From: Phycisphaerales bacterium UBA2218
GTDB lineage: Bacteria > Planctomycetota > Phycisphaerae > Sedimentisphaerales > Anaerobacaceae
NCBI GenBank assembly: GCA_002327785.1
Contig: DCUI01000107.1
Location: 1-63,949 of the forward strand
DNA length: 63,949 bases
Direction of reading: 5' to 3'
The position numbers were made by a program, and so were the translations under genes. The notes under the pieces are model-generated. The model was given only the letters and a program-made list of their open reading frames with translations. It had not been told where the DNA came from and ran no database searches. This document shows, piece after piece, positions 44,394-54,014 of the stretch. Position 1 is the stretch's first letter. Each line of letters starts with the position of its first letter.

Positions 44394-44526
44394 GAAGTGC
44401 GAATTGGGTATGGGACACATGGACGCTTCACCATTGGCAAGGCGCCCCCAAGACGGCACTACTCGTTGTATGGATACGTCTCGAAAAATCGATGGACGGT
44501 AGTTAAAGTACGGGCAGAGTCCAACC

Positions 44527-45684
44527 ATGAAGGCGTTCAGTACATCGTGGCAGTTACATATCCTCAGTCTGTTGTCGCTGGCACTCGCTGCGTCCGGATG
44601 CGGCATATTGCCCGACCGGGCTCTGTCGGGACCAGCCAGCCAGGTAGTCCGTGAAGGACTCGACGGAACCCCCCGGACTCGGTACGGGTGCTACGCAGCA
44701 GCCATCCCCGGCATGACGTTTCTGGGCAGCGAGCTGGGGTCCCATAACTACTACTGGCCGTTCGGCGAGAAAGACGGGATCGCCTATACCTGCCGGGGCG
44801 GGCATATCGACATCACCCATCTGCGAATCGGCATCGATTGGACGGCTTACCTGGCCGCCGAGAGCTTCAAACACCTCATGAAAAAGGATTCGCAGTTCTC
44901 CTGCAAGATGCCCGTGGATCGGTCCCGGACCCACGTTCGCATCTCCTACCCGCCAAGTTGGGATTGCTTGTCCCAAGAGGACCGTTCGGCGATTGCCGAG
45001 AAGATCGCGCTCGCCATGGGCCCCTACCTGACGTTCACCATGGTTTCCTGGCATGAGGTCACCACCTGGTACGGCTATAAATGTCTTGGGATTCCCGTCG
45101 AGTACGACTCGGCGTTCAGTTGGGAGGATTCCTACTCGAATCTGCTGGGCGTCAGGATCGCGGTGCAAGCCCTCCAGGACACGGAACACTCGTACAACAA
45201 GGCCGTGACAATCGCCATCGATGAGGAAATGAAGAAGCTCGGCGTCCTGCCCTCGGCCCGGCAGGCCCGTCTGGCCGGCAAGTCCATGAAGGGCCAGTGG
45301 TATGCCGGCACATGCGTCCTGTTCTTCGACATGAAGAAACGCAACTTCGACATCGGCCTCGACGACGGATACGTGACGCCGACCCTTGTCCCCGGCGTGT
45401 CGCAATGCCCCGGCGCGGAGCCGCAATCCTATCCCATTCCCAACCTTGATGTCCTCGCCGAATACGGATTCTCGATCACGGTCGAGATCGAGCCGCGGGA
45501 ATGGGAAAAGGGCAAGATCCTGCGCGTCGCATTCGGCGACGAGCCGCACAAGCGAATCAATCCCGAAACCCATCTGGCACTCATCATGGATCACATCCAA
45601 CGGGAAGCGGCGGCCAAGTACGGCCCCGAGTACGATCCCGACAACCAGCAGCACGAGCACCGGTACGTCCGGACCGGCAAGTAA
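44527..45684 (+). CDS. DUF4056-family lipoprotein (first copy)
   Basis: 385 residues. Lipoprotein signal MKAFSTSWQLHILSLLSLAL with lipobox LAASGC (Cys about 25). Family signature stretches: GEKDGIAYTCRGGHIDITHLR, IDWTAYLAAESF, WHEVTTWYGYK, FSWEDSYSNLLG and NFDIGLDDGYVTPTLVPG. The His-x-x-His-like HIDITH and the WHE motif could be metal ligands, but the family's activity is unknown to me. Paralogous with the next gene along the whole length, so a tandem duplication. Preceded by a good promoter. Confidence 0.85.
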   Translation: MKAFSTSWQLHILSLLSLALAASGCGILPDRALSGPASQVVREGLDGTPRTRYGCYAAAIPGMTFLGSELGSHNYYWPFGEKDGIAYTCRGGHIDITHLRIGIDWTAYLAAESFKHLMKKDSQFSCKMPVDRSRTHVRISYPPSWDCLSQEDRSAIAEKIALAMGPYLTFTMVSWHEVTTWYGYKCLGIPVEYDSAFSWEDSYSNLLGVRIAVQALQDTEHSYNKAVTIAIDEEMKKLGVLPSARQARLAGKSMKGQWYAGTCVLFFDMKKRNFDIGLDDGYVTPTLVPGVSQCPGAEPQSYPIPNLDVLAEYGFSITVEIEPREWEKGKILRVAFGDEPHKRINPETHLALIMDHIQREAAAKYGPEYDPDNQQHEHRYVRTGK

Positions 45685-45698
45685 CCGCGTCTCCTTCA

Positions 45699-45726
45699 CG
45701 ATTTGCCATTTACGATTCGCCTTTCC
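45699..45726. repeat. Heptad array between the DUF4056 genes
   Basis: CGATTTG, CCATTTA, CGATTCG, CCTTTCC in 7-base phase, directly after the first gene's stop. Confidence 0.6.
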
Positions 45727-45806
45727 CGTTGTATTGTTGCGTTCGACCGCTTGGACTGTAAAACATGAATCGCCAATCCCTCCGGCCTGCCGGGATCGTA
45801 TGGGGC

Positions 45807-46940
45807 ATGAGAATGGTGAAGAATCGCTCTGCGTGGTATGGACTATCGCTCCTTGGGTTTCTGCTGTTCGTGCTCGGGGGGGCCGGGTGCCGAGTCGTCC
45901 CCGACAAAGGACTCACGGCGCCCGCGAACGAGCTGGTTCTGCACGGCCTGAATTTCGGCCCGCGAATCCGCTACGGGGCCTACCCCACTTCGATCCTCGG
46001 GACCCCCTGGGCCGGCGAGAAACTCGGGCCCCACGCCTATTACTTCCGCCTCGCGGAGAAAAATGGCATCGCCTACACATGCCGGGCCGGACACGTGGAC
46101 ATCATGCACGTCCGTATCGCCGCCGATTGGACCGCCTATCTGGTGGGCGAGAGCTATCGCCACATCATGCAGGGCAACGACTCCTTCTCCTACAAGCTGC
46201 TCGTGGACCGGTCCAGGAACTACGTGCACATCGCCTATCCCGAAAACTGGAAGAGCCTCTCGAAGGACGAGCAGAGCAGAATCGCCCGCGAGGTGGCCCT
46301 GGCGATGGGGCCGTATCTGACCTTCACGATGACCACGTGGCATGAGATCATCACCTGGTACGGCTTCCAATGCATCGGCCTGCCCACGGAGTATGCCTCG
46401 GCATTCAGTTGGGAGGACTCGTACTCGAACCTGCTGGGCACGGTTCTGGCCACGAGGGCCTTGCAGGACACCGAGCACCCCTACGACGAGGCCATGGCGC
46501 TTGTCCTCAATGAGGAAATGAAGAAGCTGGGCGTCCAGCCCGCCAAGGTCTCCAAGCAGGCGAGCGAATCCGTCTACGGCGCCTGGTACAAGGGCCGCGT
46601 CGCCATGTTCGTGGACCTCAGGAGAAGGAACTTCGACATCGGCCTCGACGACGGCCTCGTCACGCCGACGCTGATCCCGAACGTGCCGGGCTGCGAGGGC
46701 GCCGAGCCGATTTCCTATCCGGCTCCCACGCTCGATGCACTTTCTCAATACGGCTTCTCGGCCGCCGTCGAGATCCGACCGCGAGAGTGGGAGAAGAACA
46801 AGGTCCTCCGCATCGTTTATCCGGACAAGAAGGGAAAGCGAATCATCCCCACGGAGCATTTTGCCAAGATCATGGCCCAGATCCGCCGGGAGGCGGAGGC
46901 CAAGTACGGCCCCGAAATGATCGCCGACCCGCATCCATAG
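45807..46940 (+). CDS. DUF4056-family lipoprotein (second copy)
   Basis: About 377 residues; starts at 45765, 45807 or 45813 are possible. The latter two give a normal-length lipoprotein signal (NRSAWYGLSLLGFLLFVLGG, lipobox GGAGC). Shares with its upstream paralogue EKNGIAYTCRAGHVDIMHVR, DWTAYLVGESY, WHEIITWYGFQ, AFSWEDSYSNLLG and NFDIGLDDGLVTPTLIP. The His/Trp-His-Glu positions are kept in both, which supports a common activity. Followed after 27 bases by the GH172-like gene, so probably one operon. Confidence 0.85.
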   Translation: MRMVKNRSAWYGLSLLGFLLFVLGGAGCRVVPDKGLTAPANELVLHGLNFGPRIRYGAYPTSILGTPWAGEKLGPHAYYFRLAEKNGIAYTCRAGHVDIMHVRIAADWTAYLVGESYRHIMQGNDSFSYKLLVDRSRNYVHIAYPENWKSLSKDEQSRIAREVALAMGPYLTFTMTTWHEIITWYGFQCIGLPTEYASAFSWEDSYSNLLGTVLATRALQDTEHPYDEAMALVLNEEMKKLGVQPAKVSKQASESVYGAWYKGRVAMFVDLRRRNFDIGLDDGLVTPTLIPNVPGCEGAEPISYPAPTLDALSQYGFSAAVEIRPREWEKNKVLRIVYPDKKGKRIIPTEHFAKIMAQIRREAEAKYGPEMIADPHP

Positions 46941-46967
46941 GTCGCAGATTGGCCGGAGAGACAGCGT

Positions 46968-48476
46968 ATGATGATGTATGCGCTCACATTGATGGTGGGG
47001 TTGGGACAAATCGGTCGGGAGGCCGGGATGGCGGATCTGCCTCGATTGACGCCGGGACGAACGGCGGCACAAAACGCCCTCTGGATCGAGAACCCGCTCA
47101 TCGCCAGGTTCAACACGTCGAGGCAGGTGACCGTCGCAGAGATCATAGGGCCGGCCACGATCACGATGATCCATTTTGCCATGCCGCAGACGCTCAAGCT
47201 GGACCGCGACGTGCTCCTGAAGGCGTATTGGGACGGCGAGACCTCGCCGAGCATCGACTGCCCGCTCGTGGACTTCTTCTGCGACCCGGCCGGGCTGCGA
47301 GAGGAGGTGAATACCGCCCTCGTCAACAAGCGGCGAGGCTTCAACGCGTACTTCCCCATGCCGTTTCGGACCTCGGCGAAGATCGAGCTGGTGTATGACG
47401 GCCCGGTCGAGCCCGGCGACAAGCTGTGGAGCATGATGCCGTGCTACAGTTACGTCATGTACCGGACCGCTGATGCGATTCCCGCCGACGTGGGCTATTT
47501 TCACGCCCACTGGCGGCAGGAAGCCCTTTTGCTGGGGGCGCGCGACTACCTCGCGCTGGACGCGAAGGGCCCCGGCAAGTTCGTCGGCTGGAACGTGACG
47601 ATCCGACGGCCCGGCCGATCCGGGTACCCCGTCGACGGCAACGAGAAGTTCTACATCGACGGCGAACAGACCGCCTCCATCGAGTTCCAGGGACTCGAAG
47701 ACTCGTTCGGATTCAGTTGGGGGTTCCCCCCGACGGAGAGCATGTTTCCGCTGACTGGGTGGTTCCCCTTCCTCAAGGGCGCCCTCGGCTATCGCTTCTT
47801 CATGGGCGACGCGATCCGCTTCGAGAAGTCGTTGCGGGTCGCCATCGGCTTCGGGGCCAACGAGGACGCGATGTTCCGCCGGGAGTTCAGCAAGCCCGGC
47901 AGCCAGCTTCAGCTCTCCAGCGTGGTCTACTGGTACCAGAAGGAGCCGCACGCCCCCCTGCCGCCGATGCCCCCGGCGGCTGAACGAGTCCCCGCCCCGG
48001 AAGTCGCCTTCTGGCCGGATAGTGAGAAGCTGCCCGCGGTGGAAGACCTTCAGAAACGACACGTGCGGTTTCTTATGCTCTGCGGCCGACCCGAGCGGGA
48101 AGTGATCTATGCCGAGCCGGGCTTCGCCGCCGAGCCCGAGTCAGGGTATGCCTGGGACGGCTGGGGCCTGCCCGTCTACCATTGCCGCGCAGATGACAAG
48201 GAGCTGCGAATCGAGCTGACCACGCCGAAAGACGCCGCCGGCGCCATCCGCCTGTACGTGGTCGATCCGGACAACTTCGAAGGCGGCCGTCGCCAGACGG
48301 TGAGCGTGGCCGGCAGATCCATCGGCCTGATCGAGCATTTCCAGGAGGGCCGCTGGCTCGAACAGTCCATCACCGCTCAGGACACCGCCGAAGGAAGGCT
48401 CCTCATCGAAGCCCGGAACGCCCGCGAAGGCTCCAACGCCGTGATCTCGATCATCGAGTTTGTCGGCACGCAGTGA
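46968..48476 (+). CDS. DUF2961 / GH172-family glycoside hydrolase-like protein
   Basis: 502 residues; AGAGACAG upstream is a weak ribosome-binding site. N-terminal signal is poor. Two jelly-roll-like halves typical of DUF2961: ITMIHFAMPQTL, LLKAYWDGETSPSIDCPLVDFF and FNAYFPMPFRTSAKIELVYDG, then DYLALDAKGPGKFVGWNVTI, GNEKFYIDGEQTASIEFQG and FFMGDAIRFEKSLRVAIGFG. DUF2961 proteins are now GH172, active on D-fructofuranose or D-arabinofuranose glycans and acting as oligomers; Glu in DGNEKFYIDGE-type strands are candidate catalytic residues. Context with DUF4056 lipoproteins suggests envelope or glycan processing. Confidence 0.85.
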   Translation: MMMYALTLMVGLGQIGREAGMADLPRLTPGRTAAQNALWIENPLIARFNTSRQVTVAEIIGPATITMIHFAMPQTLKLDRDVLLKAYWDGETSPSIDCPLVDFFCDPAGLREEVNTALVNKRRGFNAYFPMPFRTSAKIELVYDGPVEPGDKLWSMMPCYSYVMYRTADAIPADVGYFHAHWRQEALLLGARDYLALDAKGPGKFVGWNVTIRRPGRSGYPVDGNEKFYIDGEQTASIEFQGLEDSFGFSWGFPPTESMFPLTGWFPFLKGALGYRFFMGDAIRFEKSLRVAIGFGANEDAMFRREFSKPGSQLQLSSVVYWYQKEPHAPLPPMPPAAERVPAPEVAFWPDSEKLPAVEDLQKRHVRFLMLCGRPEREVIYAEPGFAAEPESGYAWDGWGLPVYHCRADDKELRIELTTPKDAAGAIRLYVVDPDNFEGGRRQTVSVAGRSIGLIEHFQEGRWLEQSITAQDTAEGRLLIEARNAREGSNAVISIIEFVGTQ

Positions 48477-48613
48477 ACGCCCCGGCGACCGACCGAGGTC
48501 CCGGACTATTTTTTGCGTGCTCAGGACGCGAATCCGCTTGACTGCTTGGCTGTGGCCGGCTACAATCGTGCCGTTTTCATCACCAGTGCACGAGTGCATA
48601 TGGAGGACCGATC

Positions 48614-48817
48614 ATGGATGAGCGGCAAGTGCACACCGAAGCGGTCGGGAGACGCCCGCAAGAGATGCTCCCCACCGATCACACACGGCCCTATGGATTT
48701 CAGATGGTAGGCTGGCGCGAACACGAGATTCTCGTCGAGAAGGGTCACTACCGATGCCCCCACTGCCGCCGAGCCGACACGGCGGAAATGACCGGCACAG
48801 ACGTCTCCATGCGGTAA
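48614..48817 (+). CDS. Small hypothetical protein with a CPHC motif
   Basis: 67 residues; GGAGG lies 7 bases before the ATG. The C-terminal half has HYRCPHCRR, a single CxxC. Nothing else is recognised. The following 70 bases hold no gene. Confidence 0.45.
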   Translation: MDERQVHTEAVGRRPQEMLPTDHTRPYGFQMVGWREHEILVEKGHYRCPHCRRADTAEMTGTDVSMR

Positions 48818-48888
48818 GACCGAGACAGGGCAACAGTCGGCCTTCCCGGATGCGCGCGATCCGCGAGATTGTTCGTTAGTGCAGGACT

Positions 48889-49140
48889 GTGGCCGTCGAT
48901 CACCCGCTGTGGTACTCTATCCTCACGACTGCAAAACAATTTTACGACCGGCAGACCTCCGGCGGAACGAATGATGTCATGAGACTCGTCGACTGTCTCG
49001 AACGGGCCGACGCGGCGTGGTGTATCATCGGTGGCGTGGCGGTAAACCATTGGGCAGAGCACCCTATGGTGACTCAAGATGTGGATTTCGTCGTTGCATC
49101 AGACGCCATCGACCGTACGGCCTCGCTGCTTGAAGAGGCG
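48889..49140 (+). pseudogene. 5' fragment of a nucleotidyltransferase-like gene
   Basis: The frame encodes RLVDCLERADAAWCIIGGVA and VNHWAEHPMVTQDVDFVVASD, which is the N-terminal GG-A---------T-DvDfvv core of AbiEii/MNT-type nucleotidyltransferases (Asp pair DVD kept). Around 49135 the reading becomes Arg-rich nonsense (LRRLRRRPAMLRK) and runs antisense into the terminator of the next gene. So it is truncated after about 85 residues. Confidence 0.65.
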
Positions 49141-49218
49141 GCTGATCGAATGCAGCTTCGGCGGCTTCGGCGCCGACCCGCTATGCTTCGCAAGCCGATA
49201 CACGCGACAAAACGGAAA

Positions 49219-49247
49219 AGGGCCGTGAGTTCGAGACCCACGGCCCT
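49219..49247 (-). terminator. Rho-independent terminator of the LamG-PA14 gene
   Basis: On the minus strand a 9-bp GC-rich stem (AGGGCCGTG / CACGGCCCT) is followed by TTTTCCGTTTT. Lies about 60 bases after the stop codon. Confidence 0.85.
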
Positions 49248-49308
49248 CTTCGAAATGACTCAACTCTCTCGGACGGCGGAGTCCCGCCGTGCCATGTTCA
49301 GGCTCAAT

Positions 49309-51936
49309 CTACTGCCCCTTGGTCACCCGGATGTCATCGACGTAGATCACGCCGGTGCCACCCTGGACCGGGCTGGTCGCGCTGCCCACGCCGATGTGCA
49401 GTTTCTTGACGCGAGTCACGTTCACGCCGGCGGAAGTGAACTGGCTGAGCGGGATCTTCCACTCGGTCCAGGTCTCCGTGGTGAGGACCCTCGAATCGGA
49501 CTGCACGACGGTGGCGGTGTTGCCGTTGCTGTCCTCGACCGCGACATATAGCGGCTCAGACGCATTCGCCAACGTGCCTCGGACATAGAGGACGAGCGTG
49601 TCCATGCCATTGAGCGTCCAGTCCTGCGCCGTATCCCAGGTTCGGTCGGTCTGGGCGTAGCACGGCGTGCCGCTGTTGTTGTAGCTCAGCGGCATCGACT
49701 GAGCGCCGCCATGGATCACAACGGTCTCCCCGAAGGTGCCGTTGTTGGAATTCGGGTAGCCGACATACGAGGTGGTGCCGTTTTCCATACCGTCGATCCA
49801 GGTCTGGAAGATGGCCGTGCCGCCTGCCTCGTCGTCGTCGTACGTTTCGAAGTCGTCCACCACGAGGAAGTTGGCCGCGGTGAATCGCCAGAGGCTGCCC
49901 GTTCGAATCGTACCGTCGGCTTCGACCTCATCGACACGCCAGTAGTACGTGGTGTTCCACTCGAGTTCGCCGGGATCGTAGCTCTCAGAACCAAGATCCA
50001 TGCTGCCCTGGTACTCCGGCGAGCTGGCATTCGCATCTCTCACGGCGTTCGCATCCGCGCCAAAGTACACGTCGTGCGAGGCGGCTGCATCTGCCGCGGA
50101 CCAACTGAGAGTCGATGTCTGCAGCACATCCACAGCCCCATTGGCCGGCTTGGGATTCCTGGCCTTCACAGGCTGTGAGAATGCACCTTGCGGAATGATC
50201 TGCTTGGGCTGATAAGGAGTCAGCGCGGCTGGAGTGTTCCAGTATAGGATCGCACGCGCATCGCCGCTATTCTCATAGTACTCCATTGTTATGTTGTACT
50301 TCTGCCCTTCGGCAAGGTCGAGGGTTCCCGTCCATTCGACGCCGGACTGTTGTCCCCATTTGTCGAACAGCAGTTGGTCATTGACCCAGAGGCGCACACA
50401 ATCATCGCAATTGGCGGTGAAGGTCCAGGACGAGGTGAACGGAACCACAAACTCGCCGGTCCATCGGACGGAGAAGTTGTCGGCGGGGACCAGCGGATCC
50501 GGCGAACCAGTACCCCAATTGAAGTGGATTGCCGGGTCGACACGAGTGAGCACCAGAGTCTTCAATCCCGTGTCACTGTAGTATTCTGCTCGGAGGCCGC
50601 CGCCGGCGCGCATCGTCGTGAAGCTCCAGACGTTGCCCTTGTGCATTGCTCCCGAGGTGTCGAACTCATCGACCCTCCAGTAATACACCTTCTCGGATCC
50701 AAGTAGGCCGGGGTCGTAGGTTGTCTCCAACTGCGGCTGGGCGTCAGTGGCATTGTTCACGTCGTCGAAATTGTCGCCGAAGTACACGTAGTGCATCACC
50801 ACATCCCGACCTGCACTCCAGCTCAGGTCCACATTGGGGTCGATCCATTCGGCGCCGTCAGCCGGGATGGGGTTCCAGGCTGTCGAGGGACGAAGCAAGA
50901 AACTCCAGACATCGCCCTTCCACGGACTGTTGGGCTCGACCGTATTGACCCCGTCGATCCGCCAGTAGTACGTCGTGCCCCACGCAAGATCGTCGACAGC
51001 GAACTCAGCCTCGGTCCGGCTGCCCTTCAACGTATCGCCGGCGCCGTTCTTTACGTCCTCAAAGCTCTCGCCGAAGTACACATCGTTGGAGGCCGCGTAA
51101 ACTCCCGGCAACCACTGCAGGACCGTCGATGTGGCTTCAAGCTCACCACCATTTCCCGGGTTGGGGTGAGAGGCCTTTTCCGACGGCAGACCCTCGGACG
51201 CGAGCAACACCTTCACGTCGGCCTGTGACAGCGCCCGCGTGAACAGATAGAGGTCGTCCATAAGGCCGGTGAACGGCCTGGCGTTGTCGATATTGTAGCC
51301 CACGCGAGCCCCCGTCCCCCAATCGGCGATGGGTTGACCAAGAGGCACGTCTATCGACGCACACTCTTCCCCATTGATATACAGGATCCCCTTGCCGGTC
51401 GTACTGTCGTAGGTTCCCGCATAATGGAGCCACTCGTCCCACCCATGGGTCCCCACTCCATTCAGATTGAAAATGGTGACAGAGCCTGGAGCGCGGAGCA
51501 GCCATCGGAAGCTGCCGTTGTCATTGATCTGAGGGTGAATGACCCATGTGTTGTCGGATGCCCTGCAACTGATGATGGCATGGTCCTTGCCTGTCTTCTC
51601 GCATTGCACCCACGCGGAGAGCGTAATAGCAGACCTGGGAATGTCTTCCACAGGATAGTGCGGGCTGTCCAGATCGAGATAACTGTAGCCTGTCGGACCC
51701 CACTCGCCCAAAAATTTGCCAGCCTTGTACCACTTGATGCCGCTGGGAGCTGACGAGACGTCGCCGCACACAATGCCGTTATGACCATTACCCGATTCGT
51801 CAGGGACGATCGTACCGACATCCTCATAGGAGTAGTATATCGCCAGATTCGGATCCCTGGGAATCTCCGCAGAAGCAGGATTCGCCAGACCCAGCAGAAG
51901 AACAAAAGAGACCAAATACATCAATTTGCCACACAT
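49309..51936 (-). CDS. Secreted LamG-PA14 protein with Fn3-like repeats
   Basis: 875 residues; ATG preceded by CGGAGG, so I discard an upstream ATG. Signal MCGKLMYLVSFVLLLGLANPASA. About 25-240: LamG (NLAIYYSYEDVGTIVPDESG, ITLSAWVQCEKTG, GRGILYINGEECASID-like, GLMDDLYLFTRALS). Repeats with TYYWRIDGV and VWSFTT follow; PA14 about 455-600 (LRAEYYSDTGL, NCDDCVRLWVNDQLLFD, MEYYENSGDARAILYWNTP). The last 190 residues are the FLVVDDFETYDDD...VIYVDDIRVTKG module shared with the protein at 38486-40981. Likely extracellular carbohydrate binding. Confidence 0.88.
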   Translation of the reverse strand: MCGKLMYLVSFVLLLGLANPASAEIPRDPNLAIYYSYEDVGTIVPDESGNGHNGIVCGDVSSAPSGIKWYKAGKFLGEWGPTGYSYLDLDSPHYPVEDIPRSAITLSAWVQCEKTGKDHAIISCRASDNTWVIHPQINDNGSFRWLLRAPGSVTIFNLNGVGTHGWDEWLHYAGTYDSTTGKGILYINGEECASIDVPLGQPIADWGTGARVGYNIDNARPFTGLMDDLYLFTRALSQADVKVLLASEGLPSEKASHPNPGNGGELEATSTVLQWLPGVYAASNDVYFGESFEDVKNGAGDTLKGSRTEAEFAVDDLAWGTTYYWRIDGVNTVEPNSPWKGDVWSFLLRPSTAWNPIPADGAEWIDPNVDLSWSAGRDVVMHYVYFGDNFDDVNNATDAQPQLETTYDPGLLGSEKVYYWRVDEFDTSGAMHKGNVWSFTTMRAGGGLRAEYYSDTGLKTLVLTRVDPAIHFNWGTGSPDPLVPADNFSVRWTGEFVVPFTSSWTFTANCDDCVRLWVNDQLLFDKWGQQSGVEWTGTLDLAEGQKYNITMEYYENSGDARAILYWNTPAALTPYQPKQIIPQGAFSQPVKARNPKPANGAVDVLQTSTLSWSAADAAASHDVYFGADANAVRDANASSPEYQGSMDLGSESYDPGELEWNTTYYWRVDEVEADGTIRTGSLWRFTAANFLVVDDFETYDDDEAGGTAIFQTWIDGMENGTTSYVGYPNSNNGTFGETVVIHGGAQSMPLSYNNSGTPCYAQTDRTWDTAQDWTLNGMDTLVLYVRGTLANASEPLYVAVEDSNGNTATVVQSDSRVLTTETWTEWKIPLSQFTSAGVNVTRVKKLHIGVGSATSPVQGGTGVIYVDDIRVTKGQ

Positions 51937-52523
51937 AACAGTCCTCCGTTCAAAAATAGTCAACATAGCCGGTCTTGTGCTTTGGCTGCACGCCCCAAAA
52001 ACAGAAGACAGAAAAACGGAACGATCTTTTACTCCACATGCCGACTCCGGGCTCTTGAATTTCTTCAGACTTCTTGGGACCGGACCTTACCTCCTTCCTT
52101 CAAAAGCCCAATACGAGTTGTTCGTGGAAATGCCGAAATCGTGACCGCAACGGACAAGCTTCGCCAATTTGGCTCAAACCAGACCACTCACCTCCCCGCC
52201 AAAGAGACTTCATGCAAAACGAACCTGAGAACCTAACTGAGAATCGGGACAAGATACTTCTTGCATACGGTGACCCTCCTGAAAACAATCAGACTGCTGT
52301 GTTTCGTTTGAACCCCTATCACGCACACCGCCTGCCCCAGGAACCCAACCTGCCGACAGACGAATGAATACTGCTTGCGCCGCGGTGAGACCCTCGCGTC
52401 CGAATCGCTTTGTCAGAGTGCCCATGCCCACGTTCCTGCCGCAGAACGTTTTGTGCCTCTGTCCAAATCTGTACCAGATTCGGCGCCACGTTGCAAGAGA
52501 AATCTCTTGTGGAAAGAAGGTGT
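51937..52523. other. Intergenic, nothing recognised
   Basis: Only short frames. One (52213-52365) begins MQNEPENLTENRDK with a poor ribosome-binding site; I do not support it. No repeat family assigned. Confidence 0.45.
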
Positions 52524-52552
52524 TGACGGAATAAATTCAACGCGATACTGTA
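52524..52552 (+). promoter_or_regulatory. Candidate promoter of the liv operon
   Basis: TTGACG, 17-base spacer, TACTGT. The -10 box is imperfect. Leaves a leader of about 260 bases with strong stems (for example GCCGCC / GGCGGC near 52701-52720 and CGGGC / GCCCG near 52627-52640). Confidence 0.55.
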
Positions 52553-52817
52553 TGGTCAAGGTCTGGAGCCTGGACGACGTATGTGTCCGGAGGTTTCCGT
52601 CGAGAACCGGCCCATCTCCTTTGTTCGGGCGGGCCTTCGCCCGGAGTCGGAAGCGAGGGCGAACCCGAGGCCGTATCAAGTATGCTTTACCTGATGCGGG
52701 GCCGCCTGAGGCGGCCAGCCGGCCGCAGGACATCTCGGGAAAAGACCGTCGTTTCCATGGAATCAGGAGATCGAGTTCAAGGACTGTTGACCTGTGAGGT
52801 CGGAAAGGAAGAGAACC

Positions 52818-53993
52818 ATGCGAAAACAATTGGCAGGCATCCTCGGCATAGTGATCGTGAGCGGCGCCATGCTGCTGTCCGGGTGCAAGGAGTCACCCAC
52901 GGCGCCGGGCCCGGCGGCCGCTCCCATCAAGGTGGGGGCCATCTTCGCGGTGACCGGCGGGGCGTCGTTCCTGGGCGCACCGGAGGCCAAGACCGTCGAG
53001 ATGTTCGCCGAGAAACTCAACCAGGCGGGCGGGGTCAACGGCCACCCGATCGAGTTGCTCGTGAAGGATTCGGGCGGCAGTTCCGAAAAGGCCATCTCGC
53101 TGGCCAAGCAGCTTATCGATGAGGACAAGGTCCTGGCCATCCTGGGACCCTCCACCAGCGGCGAGACCATGCAGATCAAGAACATCTGCCAGGAAGGCCA
53201 GACCATTCTATTGTCCTGCGCCGCCGCGGAAACGATTGTGAATCCGATTGCCGGCTATGTATTCAAGACCCCCCAAAAGGACAGTGACGCGGCCCGACGC
53301 ATCTTCCAGACGATGAAGGACCTGAACATCGCCAAGATCGGGGTCGTGACGAGCAACGACGGATTCGGCAATGCCGGCGCCAAGCAATTGGCCGACATCG
53401 CGCCGGAGTACGGCATCGCCATCGGCGGGACCGAGACGTACGCCACGACGGAGACCGATCTGACGGGCATCCTGACCAAGATCAAGGGCCTGGACGTGCA
53501 GGCCGTGGTGAACTGGTCCATCGTGCCGGCCCAGAGCCTCGTCGCCAAGAACATGAAGCAGATCGGCCTCGATGTTCCCCTGTTCCAGAGCCACGGCTTC
53601 GGCAACATCAAATACGTCGAGCAGGGTGGCGAGGCGGCCAACGGAACGATCTTCCCCTGCGGCCGGTTGCTGGTCGCCGATGTGCTGCCCGACGGCCATC
53701 CCCAGAAGAAGATCCTCGTCCAGTACAAGAAGGACTACGAGAGCCGGTACAAAGAGGACGCCAGCACGTTCGGCGGCCACGCGTATGACGCGCTCCTGAT
53801 CCTGGTCGAGGGCATCAAGAAAGCCGGCAGCGTGGATCGCGAGAAGGTTCGCGCCGCCATCGAGACCCTGCAGGGCGTCGTCGGCACCGGCGGCGTTTTC
53901 AATCTCTCGGCACAGGACCACAACGGTTTGGGCCTGGACGCCTTCGAGATGCTCACGGTCAAGGATGGGAAATTCGCCATTTATCAGGATTAA
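52818..53993 (+). CDS. livJ: ABC transporter substrate-binding lipoprotein, branched-chain amino acid type
   Basis: 391 residues; AAAGGAAGAG ahead of ATG. Lipoprotein signal MRKQLAGILGIVIVSGAMLL with lipobox LLSGC. Peripla_BP_6 fold: IKVGAIFAVTGGASFLGAPEA near the N-terminus, VLAILGPSTSGETMQI, GVVTSNDGFGNAGAK, TDLTGILTKIKGLDVQAVV and DVPLFQSHGFGN. Binds the substrate outside and hands it to LivHM. Substrate may be a branched-chain or aromatic acid; the ligase downstream favours an acid that is activated with CoA. First gene of the operon. Confidence 0.93.
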   Translation: MRKQLAGILGIVIVSGAMLLSGCKESPTAPGPAAAPIKVGAIFAVTGGASFLGAPEAKTVEMFAEKLNQAGGVNGHPIELLVKDSGGSSEKAISLAKQLIDEDKVLAILGPSTSGETMQIKNICQEGQTILLSCAAAETIVNPIAGYVFKTPQKDSDAARRIFQTMKDLNIAKIGVVTSNDGFGNAGAKQLADIAPEYGIAIGGTETYATTETDLTGILTKIKGLDVQAVVNWSIVPAQSLVAKNMKQIGLDVPLFQSHGFGNIKYVEQGGEAANGTIFPCGRLLVADVLPDGHPQKKILVQYKKDYESRYKEDASTFGGHAYDALLILVEGIKKAGSVDREKVRAAIETLQGVVGTGGVFNLSAQDHNGLGLDAFEMLTVKDGKFAIYQD

Positions 53994-54014
53994 CCCGGAC
54001 GAAACTGGATCACG

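Noticed and set aside
48889..49140. Functional MNT antitoxin with a missing HEPN partner
   Set aside because: The reading loses protein character after about 85 codons and collides with a terminator; a truncated gene is the simpler explanation.
52213..52365. Small open frame starting MQNEPENLTENRDK
   Set aside because: Weak ribosome-binding site, no hydrophobic core or family resemblance, and it lies in a featureless intergenic stretch.
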